Positions 49,978 to 64,000 of a stretch of 64,000 bases of DNA are shown here, one piece after another. Within the stretch, counting starts at the first letter, position 1, and each line of letters starts with the position of its first letter. The translations under genes and the position numbers were made by a program. Source of the DNA: Mesaphorura yosii (taxonomy: Eukaryota > Arthropoda > Collembola > Poduromorpha > Tullbergiidae); assembly GCA_009869945.1 (NCBI GenBank), contig WIXG01000136.1, forward strand, positions 62,001 through 126,000, in the 5' to 3' direction. The notes beneath the pieces were generated by a model that ran no database searches, had not been told where the DNA came from, and saw nothing but the letters and a program-made list of their open reading frames with translations.

Positions 49978-51266
49978 ATGGGTTGCTTATGTGCGAAAGA
50001 AAAGATTGAACTAAATGGAAGAAGATTCTACGTGAGAGACTGCCTTGGGCAAGGGTAATGTGCTGTCAATTCGTAAAAGCTGTGCTAAAACTAGCTGTGG
50101 TGATGAGACTTTAGGATTAACCAGTACTTACTTGATTGCAGTGGTTTCAGCACCGTGGATTTAGTCGAAGACGTTCATAGTCATGACATGTATGCTTTGA
50201 AAAGAATTACATGCCACTCAAGAGAAGACGAGAAGGTCGCAATGGCCGAAGTTGAGTATCACCGATTGCTTTCGTCGCACCCTGGAATTATTGAAGTGCA
50301 TGACTTTGACTTAAAGAGCAAAACCGATCCTTTGGGAAGCTCACTGAGCGAAGTACTCATCTTGCTGCCCTACTACAGAGTATGAACTCGTATTTCTAGC
50401 TGCGCCAAAACTGACACTGACCAATGATTCTCATACACTTCTCTTATGATTTCTTAGCGTGGGACACTCGCTTCAGATTTGGAACGACGGGAAAAGAGTC
50501 GCAGTTATCGCTCAGAACAGGAAATTCTGAGATTGTTTCTACTAATTTGCGACGCAGTGTTATCATTCCACAACCAAACGCCACCATTAGCTCATCGTGA
50601 TCTCAAGACTGGGAACATTCTTTTAACAGATTCAAACGATCCCATCATTATGGATTTAGGTTGTGCACTTTATGATTCGTGTCTGTCTTCAATATTTCAT
50701 TTCACGTTGTTACTTTTTGCAGGATCAGTCGCGAAAGCTCGAGTTGAAGTCGTAACCCAGCTGGAAGCTAAGAAGTTGGAAGAATTGGCGGCTGAGCGGT
50801 GTTCCATGCCTTATCGTGCACCAGAGTTTTTCAATGTGTCTTCACAAGTGTCAATCGATGAACGAACGGATGTTTGGGTAAACTTTGCATTTTAGTTTGC
50901 AGGAACTCTTATTCACCGTCAGAATTTTCAAGGTGTTGTATTTCATTTCAGTCGCTTGGGTGTGTCCTTTATGCCTTATGCTTCTTCAAGTCGCCTTACG
51001 ACATTGTGTATGAACGAGGAGATTCCATTGCATTAGCTGTAGGAAGTGGCCGCATTGACATTCCAACCGATTCTCCATTTTCCAAGGTACTTCAATCTAA
51101 CATAGATTCTCGCTGTGTCAGTTCGAATACAGTTTTTGCTTGCACGCAGGAAATGGAGGACTTGATTCGTTACATACTGGTCGTCGATCCCAAAGAGAGA
51201 CCGTTCCTTGAAGACGTGATTCAAAGAGTGAAGCAATTCGAAGCAAAAAGTCAAGGTTGTTTGTGA
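49978..51266 (+). CDS. STK16: STK16-type lipid-anchored serine/threonine kinase
   Basis: Six exons (49978-50054, 50142-50379, 50458-50659, 50723-50877, 50952-51086, 51150-51266) encode 307 residues, the normal length. The start MGCLCAKEK supplies an N-myristoylation glycine and nearby palmitoylatable cysteines, which in the family anchor the kinase at the Golgi. Kinase motifs: glycine loop LGQGGFSTVDLVE, VAIK-type lysine in YALKRITCH, catalytic loop AHRDLKTGNILL, and DLGS in place of DFG, a hallmark of the STK16/NAK family. MPYRAPEFF serves as the APE motif, followed by SIDERTDVWSLGCVLYALCF. Family members regulate secretion from the trans-Golgi. No defect is seen. Confidence 0.93.
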
Positions 51267-52269
51267 AATAAGCTTAAATGCCGTTAATGTACGTGCATCA
51301 CTAATAATCAAATCAACCAGAGCAAATTAATTATCATCTGGATACCAACCTGCCTGCAAATTGCATACTAACGAAAACGAATAACAATACTGTTTCATTG
51401 TTTCAGCCTTTTTTTAAAATAAAATCAACTAATCTGCTTTCATTTTTAAACTAAAAAACTGCGACCCTACAGGCTGACCTTGTTTGGGCCTCGTGGTACC
51501 TAATCACACGCTAAATATAAGCTGCATCTCAACTAATAATGCGACTATCCGCTTTCTGATAGGTAAATTATGCTTTCCAGACGATTGATGACGAATACCA
51601 AGTGGTGCAAGAACCAATATAGTACGCCGGATGTAAACTGAACCTAGAACCTCACATATTTCAAACCCCAGAAAACAACAATCAGCATTGGTCGGTTTAC
51701 TACCGCCGGCCAAAGTACAGACAACAGTTGCAATTATGGCTAGTTGAGCTCAAGACCAAAAAGTAATGCATACATGAATTAAATTGAATTAATAATCTTA
51801 TTTACACAATTGTAAGCATCACCGCAAAATTGTTCCTTAAACGTGTGGGCATGTAGGGGTGTTGTGAGATTGCAAGTGTGACAATTGCGAGGACTCAACT
51901 TGAAGTCACTGCTGTGACATTGATACCATAATTCGAAATTGAAATTTGAAGTCGGACAATTCGTAGGCTAATCCGGAACGTAGAGCTCAATTGGGCAACA
52001 AAGTGAAAGCCTGTGTGAGAAGACACCACCCCACGTGCCAGTTTGAATTACATTTTGAGAAAAGGAGGAAGTCCAAGTCGGAGTTGAGTCGGCCAAGTTA
52101 AGGTCTGACACTTTAGCGACTATTGACAATGACAATTAAAGTGAAGGAAAGAAGCGTTCCAGCGCATATTCTTTCTTTAACTTTTATCTTTAGTTAACTA
52201 TTGAACAACATTGCAAAAAGAAGTTTAGACTGGCAACTCTGCCTCAAGCCCGACAGCGCTGACTGGAGC
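51267..52269. other. intergenic between STK16 and PIGA
   Basis: About 1 kb with no coding signal. It should include the STK16 3' UTR and the PIGA promoter. Confidence 0.45.
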
Positions 52270-54161
52270 ATGGAAACTAGCGTCGCGTCTTACAATATAT
52301 GGTACGTTGTATAAACTGTTGTGTCTTTAATGATTCCAGCGTCCACAGCAGATTATTCACTGATCTCATTCTCACCATGCTTCGCAGCATGGTTTCAGAC
52401 TTCTTCTTTCCAAATACTGGTGGAATCGAAGAACACATCTATCAATTGTCACAATGTTTACTGGAAAGGGGACACAAGGTTGTGGTCGTGACGCATTCAT
52501 ACGGAGACAGGAAAGGTGTTCGATGGATGACTAATGGACTTAAGGCAAGTTTACAACTCCAAATTCGATTCTGTTACAAAATAATGTTTACTTCATTGCA
52601 GGTTTACTATGTTCCTGCACAAGTATTTTATAATGGTAGTATCCTTCCGACACTTATCACCCTGTTGCCTGCATTACGCCAAATTCTTATACGCGAAGAG
52701 ATTCAGATTGTGCATGGCCACGGCGCATTTTCCTCCCTGGCTCATGACACACTCTTCGCGTCTAAATTATTGAATCTTAAAGTAAGATTTAATTAAACAT
52801 GGTCACTTTGACATTTTAGTTCCACTTGATGTTGTCGTTGTCTATATTTGTTCACTTTTTTTCTAGAGTATTTTTACTGATCACTCATTATTCGGATTTG
52901 CGGATGCAAGCGCCATCATCACGAATCGATTTCTAGAAATATCACTCGCTGATATAACAAATTGCATTTGTGTGTCGCATACGGGGTAAGTTAAATCTCT
53001 TGAGGCGCTTTTAATTTGAATGGAGAGTGAAAGTTGTGAAATTATGGTTAAGCTTGGTGTAACCATTGACTGACTTTTTAGAAAAGCAAATACGGTACTT
53101 CGAGCAAATGTAAAGGCGAATAAAGTATTCGTAATTCCCAATGCGGTGGATGCCAACTACTTCCAGCCATTGCAGCCAGGAGAAAGAGGACCGCCAGACG
53201 ACCGAAGTAAGTGGTCCGAGCATTCCATGGGTTTTCATCTTCATGATTTCATGACAAAGTTTTATCTCCCACAGTAATTGTTATCATTTTAAGTCGGCTT
53301 GTGTATCGCAAAGGAGTGGATCTCCTATCCGGAATTATCCCAGCGATATGCGATCAATACGACAATGTAAGTTCAATCAATCTGATGATGCCCATCTACT
53401 GTGTGAGTTCCATTAACTATGTGCTACTGGGCAGGTTGATTTTTACATTGGCGGTGACGGTCCGAAAAGACTGCAATTAGAAGAGTTACGTGAAAAGTAT
53501 GGGAATCGAGTTCAGTTGTTTGGCACTTTGGACCATTCGCAAGTCCGTGATTTTCTCGTCCAAGGCCATATTTTCCTGAATACGTCATTAACCGAAGCTT
53601 ATTGCATGGCTATTGTTGAAGCTGCTTGTTCGGGTAATGATACTTCAACCTCTCAAGTTTTATACTATTATTCAATTTATCCATCTGAAATCTCTGCGTA
53701 CATAGGTTTACAAGTTGTTTCTACGAATGTTGGTGGGATTCCCGAAGTGTTGCCTCCAGAGTTTCTGTTTTTAACTGACCCTGATGTGCCAGGTGGGCTT
53801 TTAAGATATGGGCCAAGTTTCACGTAGGGCGTAAATATAACTGTTCATATTTGTAGCGTTAGTACAAGCGTTATCAGACGCCATTGCTTGTCGGAAGGCC
53901 GGAAACTCTGCCGATCCAATCAAAATGCATCGAAGCATTGCCAGTATTTATAATTGGCGTGACGTTGCTTGTCGAACAGAGATTGTCTACGACAAGTCAA
54001 TGACCCAGGACCACCTTAAGAATATAGACCGAATGAGAAGATACTTAAAAGTTGGGTGGTTGGTGGGGCCACTCTTCATTCTCGTTTTCTCGTTGGGACA
54101 TTTAATAATGCGGATTCAAGAGTACGTGCAGCCCGTGAAGGTAATGAATTCACGATCTTAG
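52270..54161 (+). CDS. PIGA: PIG-A, catalytic subunit of the GPI GlcNAc-transferase
   Basis: Several exons, the first 52270-52301 ([10 protein letters not shown]), join in phase to [20 protein letters not shown] and the GT4 glycosyltransferase core. PIG-A transfers GlcNAc from UDP-GlcNAc to phosphatidylinositol, the first step of GPI-anchor synthesis, on the cytosolic face of the ER. Seen in order: [110 protein letters not shown] (containing the E-x7-E motif), and [22 protein letters not shown]-terminal membrane helix ([18 protein letters not shown]) supplies the ER anchor. The tail after it is short ([13 protein letters not shown]); a GTAATG just before the end could be a donor to a further exon. 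Confidence 0.95.
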
Positions 54162-55323
54162 AAGTCTTGAAGTTGAAATTAATTCAATGTGGCGCATCGC
54201 AGAGACTTGACAGAGCCAAGAATATGAACAAATGATAATAACAAAGTTGAATAATGTCGCATTTTTGGATGACCGATGTGGACTTCGCCATTGTCTCAAG
54301 TCTTTGTTGTGCATAAAACATTCCCTCGCCTCGTGTTTTATTACCATAAATTATTTTAAGCCTTTAATATAGTATGCATAGTTAACTAAAGTAGAAATTA
54401 ATAGTAATGCGTGTTTTAATTAATAAAACGTTATAAAAGGCCCAGACTTAGCAAACTCAGTTTCACTTGTCTTCCTACTTACTATTGGATTGTAGTACTT
54501 AAAATAAATACATGGGCAAAGATAACCTGAACCTGAACATTATTAGTGGAGTCTTCGGGCGTTTTACAAATTGGTATTGATACTGGATAATACTCGTGCA
54601 TTGCGGATTGACAACTTTTGCGTTCTTCGTCACCAAATACTTAGCAACTGCACATGGATTCGCTGTCGGCTTGGTCGTGGTGTTGTGGTACCGGAACTTT
54701 GAGATCCACAGCTGCCAGTAGAATGATTTGGTTAGTTTCTTATATTTGAGAAGAGGTGGTTGAACATTAAGCCAAAATGATTGTATTAGCCATGCAATGC
54801 AAATGTGAGCGAGACTACTTCCACGAAAATCAAAGTAGGATGGACAAATAGTACGTATAATAAGAGGGTGCTGTAGTTCGATATAACTTCTCATCTAGGC
54901 ACCACTTTTGTTAATCGCTTTCGAAAATATTAATTAAAAACGTAATTAAAATGATAGTATTAAGTAATAAACTGAAAACACCAAACACGTGCTCTGTTTG
55001 GCCATGCAGTGGGGGCCCTACACCAGCACAAAAAAGTAAATCAATCTTTGGTCAGACGATAATGCTACGAATCTATCTTACACAAGCATAAATTATTAAT
55101 TCGTTACTCAGAAATTTCAATCTCTAATTATCTGCTCTATTCAGGGTACTGCAGCAAGTTCTTCGATAAAGTAGGTCTTGGGGTGAGTACAAATGTTAGC
55201 AAGTTTCGAATATATGCTAGTGGATTAATATGTTGCTACAAGTATTTAGGGGTTTCTAATCTAAAATGGTAAAAGACGATTGCCACGAATTACTATTGGA
55301 AGGAATTTCAGCGTCGGCCATGT
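54162..55323. other. intergenic between PIGA and Rab6 3' ends
   Basis: About 1.2 kb between convergent genes, AT-rich, no coding signal. It should contain both 3' UTRs. Confidence 0.45.
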
Positions 55324-58691
<3,368 letters not shown>

Positions 58692-61600
58692 ATGACAACA
58701 ATTAGCGCAGACACTCCAAAGCGCCCAAATTTCTCCGTTTTAAATAACAACTCAATGAATGGCATGAGCAAGCTCCCTTCATCATTGATCAGTAAGACAG
58801 GAGCAACGAAAAAATTAGTCATCAAAAATTTGAAGGGTAAGATCTTATAGAATTAATGGACGTAACGCTAGGGCATGGCCATAGGCAATATGTTTCTATT
58901 CGCAGAGAAACCTAAGGTCTCCGAAGATTATCAGACTGAAACATGGAGGAAGTTGCGAGAGTCGGTTATTGCAATACAGACGTCAAAGCCTATTTGCTAT
59001 TGCTTAGAAGAATTGTACCAAGCAGTAGAGAATATGTGCAGCTACAAAATGGCTCCACAACTTTACGATAATCTTAAAGGTAAGATTGATGTGGAGATCA
59101 AAATGCAAGACCTTAATACACTCTTTGTCTATGCAGAGGTAATTGAAATGCACGTCAAAGACAATGTTGAACCGTACATAAGAAGCGTGCAAGACCGAAA
59201 AATATTTTTACGCGAAATGGAAAGCTGCTGGCAGTCTCATTGTCGCCAAATGATTATGATCCGAAGTATTTTTCTGTATTTGGATCGGCGATATGTACTC
59301 CATACCCCTGCAATTCCTTCCATTTGGTAAGGATAACCCCAGAAAATTTAAGCTGAGAGCAATAACTTATTGTTAACATTTGGTTTGTAATTTATGTGCA
59401 GGGATATGGGTTTAGAACTCTTCAGGAAACATGTTATCGGGCAACAGTTGGCGCAGACTCGCACAGTGGACGGACTGTTGATGTTAATTGAAAGTGAAAG
59501 GCAAGGGGACGTGGTTGATCGACTGCTTCTAAAATCCCTACTTCGAATGCTGTCTGATCTTCAGATTTATCAGGATGTGTTTGAGCACAGGTTAGACATT
59601 CAAAGAGGGCACTCTTTGCCTTTTTGAGATGAGATCTGCGTACTAAAGTTGTGCCAATTTTTTTTCCAGATTTCTGCAGGCGACTGATTCTTTATACACT
59701 GCAGAAGGAAGAAAGTTGATGCAGGAAATGGAAGTGCCTGAATATTTGACTCATGTAGAGAAGAGGTTACAGGAAGAAAATGATCGCGTATTGCATTATT
59801 TGGACAGCGGAACCAAGTACGTTTCTTCCATGATTCTATGAAATGAATGAATCCGTGATTTATATTGTGAATTGTTATATATTACAGGTGGGCTCTTATC
59901 CATACTGTGGAGAGACAGTTAATTTCCGAACATTTAGGAAGCATTCTTTGTAAAGGGCTCGAGAATATGCTAGATAATAATCGAATTCAGGAGCTCACGC
60001 TAATGTATAACTTGTTCAACCGTGTCAAGAATGGACTTACTGATCTGTGTACGCATTTTAATTCCTTTATTAAGGTAACTTCATTCAAACTTGGACACTA
60101 GTTCTTTACAGAGTATATAAGTTTTATCTTTGTACGTACGCAGAAAAAAGGAAGAACAATTGTAATAGATCCCGAGAAGGACAAGTCTATGGTCCAAGAT
60201 CTTCTAGACTTCAAGGACAAGATGGACAATATCGTAAATCTGTGCTTCGGACGAACGGAAAAATTTATCAACAGCGTAAAAGAGGCTTTTGAGCATTTCA
60301 TTAACCAAAGGCCAAATAAACCAGCTGAACTGATAGGTGAGCATTACCCATTAACCGACAAAGCCGCTACCTTTATTCATTGATTTTTTAACGGGACTAA
60401 CATTTTTATAATACTATAGCCAAGTTCGTGGACTCCAAACTCAGGCTGGGAAATAAAGAAGCGACCGAAGAAGAACTCGAAAAGCTACTTGACAAGATAA
60501 TGGTGATATTTAGATTTATTCACGGGAAGGATGTGTTTGAGGCGTTTTACAAGAAGGATCTTGCGAAGCGCTTGCTGGTCGGCAAATCAGCCAGTGTCGA
60601 CGCCGAGAAAAGCATGTTATCAAAATTGAAGCAAGAATGTGGAGGAGCGTTCACATCAAAACTGGAAGGCATGTTTAAAGACATGGAGCTCTCACGAGAC
60701 ATCAATGTCGCCTTCAAGCAGGTACTTATTTAGCACGCACAAACTATTAGAGCCATTAAGCCGTACAACGTGCAACTCGATGTTTTCTACTTTTAGCACA
60801 CAAATAACTTAAAAACCACGTTTGATTGCTCAATTGACCTTACCGTGAACATTTTGACAATGGGTTACTGGCCTACTTACCCTATCGTGGAAGTCAACTT
60901 GCCAGCAGAAATGGTACAGTTTCAGGAGATATTTAATAAGTTCTACTTGGGAAAGCACAGCGGTAGAAAACTGCAATGGCAGCCAACTCTCGGACATTGC
61001 ATGCTAAAGGCCACATTTGAGCACGTATGTTTTAATTCGATTTTACATATTTCGGTGCGGTACGAAGCAATAACTTTAATTAATTGTCATCATAATGCAG
61101 GGGAATAAGGAACTTCAGGTTTCATTATATCAGGGATTAGTTCTTCTCTTATTCAACGAAGTTGATGAACTTTCCTACGATGAAATTAAGACTGGCACAA
61201 ATATTGAGGTAATTCACTAACGACAAACTTGATGTTCCGACTCCTTGTTCAGGTTTGTGTACAACGCAATGTTTGTGGTTTCAGGAAGAAGAACTGAAAC
61301 GAACTCTGCAGTCACTAGCTTGTGGAAAAGCACGAGTTTTGATGAAGAATCCGAAAGGGAAAGAAATTACTGCTGAAGATACGTTTCAGTTTAATAAAGA
61401 TTTTGCAAATAAGCTCTTCCGGGTCAAAATAAATCAAATCCAAATGAAGGAGACGGTATGCCAAATCTATCATTTGCCAGTACTCAGAGTATTTGCTTGC
61501 AACTGTGCTCAATCTCTCTTTACTTTTCAGAATGAGGAACAAAAATCTACTGAAGAACGGGTATTTCAAGATCGTCAGTATCAGATTGATGCGGCAATTG

Positions 61601-61847
61601 TTCGGATTATGAAAATGAGGAAAACATTGTCGCATCAACTGCTTGTCTCAGAACTATACAACCTCTTGAAATTTCCTGTCACAGTAAGTCCAATGCTAAT
61701 GCTTGTTCGGTGAGTCCCAGAAGTCTGACAAAAATTGTTCTTTGTTCACAGCCCGTGGACTTGAAGAAAAGAATAGAGAGCCTGATTGATCGGGATTATA
61801 TGGCTCGAGATAAGGAGAACCCTAAGCAATACAATTACGTTGCTTAA
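58692..61847 (+). CDS. CUL4: Cullin-4, scaffold of CRL4 ubiquitin ligases
   Basis: About a dozen exons encode the full protein. CUL4 binds DDB1 and RBX1 to ubiquitinate chromatin and DNA-repair targets. The N-terminus ([20 protein letters not shown]) is unstructured, then [13 protein letters not shown] leads into the cullin repeats ([40 protein letters not shown]). The cullin homology domain has [40 protein letters not shown] and [12 protein letters not shown]. The neddylation-site region is [20 protein letters not shown], and the protein ends [13 protein letters not shown], typical of CUL4. A short intron near 59080-59138 must be removed to keep the DDB1-side helix order. AATAAA at 61846-61851 overlaps the stop codon; another lies near 62095. 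Confidence 0.96.
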
Positions 61848-62922
61848 TAAAGATAGAGTAAATGTACATTTAAATTGTAATTTGAGCTAAAAGTGACTAA
61901 GTGTGTTTATAGTTTTATAATCCTGCGTTGAACATGAAACTGAGTCTCGCACACCAGGTCACCCTAACTAATTTGATCCTCGAAATTGCGAAAAAATACT
62001 TTAGGTATTAAGATAAGTGGACTTTTCGTCACTTCTATTGAAATGCATGCTAGTTACAGAAGCTCTTTCTTTGTATCTCAAATCGTCGTTAAGAAATAAA
62101 AGCTTCAGCTGCTCTGTGTCTTCGACTTCTACTACTGAAGAAAGGACTTGCGCTAGACTAATTTGCTAGAATTACGCTTGCTTGCTAATTCGGTTGAGAA
62201 TGTGTCAAACTTTTGAAAAACGACTTCTCTTGCATTGTCGGAGTCGTGCATAGACAGGAATTCGTAATACTTGCAAAAATTCACCAATTCAAATGATTTG
62301 TATTCTGTATGTGTGCAAGTGACGTACCAACAACTTTGTGTGGCAGTGCGGCGAATATCCTTCGCCACTTTTTAGCGAGTTGCGCATTGCGTTGTCGCTG
62401 TCACTTCCCATTCATATTCACTACGTCGTCACGACCCGCACAGATTGTTCATGTTGTTCATATTGGAAATGTTCTGAACTGGAAATGATCAGCATCGAAC
62501 CGTGAATGTGAATTTAGTTCACATTGAATTGACGTGGAGTTCGCAAATATTTAATTTATCTCTTTATCATCATCCGAAAGCATTTACGTTGACTTTTACG
62601 TACGTGGACTTGTACGCATAACGCGTTCAAATATCAAAATCTGCTGCAACCTACAAATCCACATTCTGTCACATTTGAAACTGGGGATTATAATATCATT
62701 TAATCAGCAGGAGAGGATACCGCCGGAGTCCTGCCCAACCTCATCTCAACTTAGACGATCATAATTATAATCAGTTTTGATTTAAGCCGAAAGTTAAATC
62801 AAGGTAAGGAATGAACTCTGATTTAACTGGAATCGAACGGGGTGTAATAATTGAATTTATTAGTTCAATTTATTAGAGTTTATTGGACCTATCTTACATG
62901 TATTTCTTTCAGAACATAAATC
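61848..62922. other. intergenic between Cullin-4 and TM9SF2
   Basis: About 1.1 kb with the CUL4 3' UTR (AATAAA near 62095) and the TM9SF2 promoter and 5' UTR. No coding signal is seen. Confidence 0.45.
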
Positions 62923-64000
62923 ATGGGTCCCGTACGACAACACAGGCTGTGGTTAATATCAAGTCTTGTCTTATTGTTGGCATCACTATCACAGGGGTTC
63001 TATTTACCCGGCCTGGCGCCAGGTACGCCTCTCTTAACTTATAAAGGAAATTAACACTTAAGCTAGCTACTAAATAATTTTCTACATCATTTAGTTAACT
63101 TCTGCCCGGATGGTTCAGTTACACCCACCTGCCAGGTAAGCATGACATTCATGTCATTCATGTTCATCAGGTAATAATAATCTTATTTTTTTTACTTGTG
63201 GCGATCTGAATCTTTAGTCAAAAATTCAGCTGTTCGTAAATCGACTGAATTCAGAAGAGTCGGTCATACCGTTCGAGTACCATTAGTAAGTAATGTGAAT
63301 GATAAACTATACTTCGACAATTCGATGACATATGATTTACAAATGAGATTTTCCTTTCACCTAAACTTTAGCTTCGACTTCTGTCTTGGAGATGAGACCG
63401 AATCTCCAGTAGAAAATCTTGGCCAAGTCGTATTTGGTGAACGAATCAGACCTTCTCCTTATCAGGTAAAGTTTAACATCTCTCGAGTTTGATCTTTGGT
63501 TTCGACGAAGGGCATAACTCTGTTCCTTCATATGCAGATCACGTTCAAGAAACACGAACGGTGCAAGCCAGTTTGTGCCGCAAAAACATATTCCAAAGAT
63601 AAGCCAGAAAGCCTGCAAGCACTTGCAGTGTTGAAGAATGGAATCAGCTTGAACTATCAGCACCATTGGATTGTTGGTAAGATCTATTTTAGGTTAATGT
63701 GAATGTGAATGGTTTGGAATTCGAATGCTTTACAATTTGTTCTTGCACTTTAGATAATATGCCTGTTACTTGGTGTTATATGGCTGATCATAACCAAAAA
63801 TATTGTTCAACGGGCTTTCCAATTGTAAGATTTTTTTATTGAATATATCGGGAATTAGCATCGCCATTAATAAATCATAAATACTCAAAAATTAAATAAT
63901 GAAACTTTTAGGGATGCTATATTGACAAGGAAGGTGTGCCTAAAGACGCGTGCAGCCTGATTAAGGAACAGTACCGCAAAAAGGATACGTTTTATGTGTT
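62923..64000 (+). CDS. TM9SF2: TM9SF2-type nonaspanin, 5' part (runs off the window)
   Basis: The gene begins at ATG 62923 with a signal peptide (WLISSLVLLLASLSQG) followed by FYLPGLAPVNFC. Exons join in phase through QLFVNRLNSEESVIPFEYHY, FDFCLGDETESPVENLGQVV, FGERIRPSP, LNYQHHWIVDNMPVTWCYMA and FPIGCYIDKEG, reaching KKDTFYV at the window edge. These match the luminal domain of TM9SF2/TM9SF4-group proteins of endosomes and Golgi; FYLPGLAPVNFC and NYQHHWIVDNMPVTWCY favour TM9SF2. The nine membrane helices lie beyond the right edge. The luminal cysteines and the family order are intact. Confidence 0.92.

Overview
The window is nuclear DNA from an animal, almost certainly an arthropod. Genes are split by many short introns (often 60-110 bp) with GT-AG borders, the base composition is AT-rich, and a single gustatory-receptor-type seven-transmembrane gene is present, a family typical of arthropods. 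A non-model hexapod such as a springtail would fit, but I cannot fix the species. There are no operons, CRISPR arrays, rRNA or convincing tRNA genes.

Layout. 0.6-1.6 kb (+): PIP4P/TMEM55 lipid phosphatase. 1.9-3.4 kb (-): RNF168-like RING E3 with duplicated ubiquitin-binding exons. 3.5-4.3 kb (-): small protein with a PCF11-like zinc finger. 5.1-5.7 kb (-): secreted Gly/His-rich propeptide with its own TATA box. 5.9-10 kb: gene desert. 10.1-11.6 kb (+): gustatory receptor. 11.9-14.3 kb (-): dyskerin (DKC1/Nop60B). 14.7-17.0 kb (-): tetraspanin with a roughly 400-residue acidic, histidine-rich tail. 17.8-29.0 kb (-): TRIP12 HECT E3; its large 5' introns hold a 295-bp MITE, an antisense C2H2 zinc-finger ORF and a frameshifted ORF. 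30.5-32.2 kb (-): possible unidentified gene. 32.9-34.7 kb (-): SOCS6/7-type adaptor. 35.9-38.3 kb (-): cytosolic/peroxisomal NADP-isocitrate dehydrogenase. 38.3-45 kb: gene desert. 45.1-49.1 kb (+): SLC34 Na/phosphate cotransporter. 50.0-51.3 kb (+): STK16 kinase. 52.3-54.2 kb (+): PIGA. 55.3-57.1 kb (-): Rab6. 58.7-61.8 kb (+): Cullin-4. 62.9 kb to the right edge (+): TM9SF2, cut by the window.

Most genes are conserved housekeeping loci and do not form one pathway. A recurring theme is ubiquitin signalling (RNF168-like, TRIP12, SOCS, CUL4); in mammals TRIP12 limits RNF168. Membrane traffic and lipid/glycan work (PIP4P, PIGA, RAB6, STK16, TM9SF2) is a second group. The least ordinary items are the tetraspanin tail, the RNF168-like exon duplication with a GC-AG intron, the free-standing PCF11-like finger, the secreted propeptide and the elements inside TRIP12 introns.

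Exon joins were worked out by hand from splice signals, reading phase and similarity remembered from known families. No alignment or transcript data were available.
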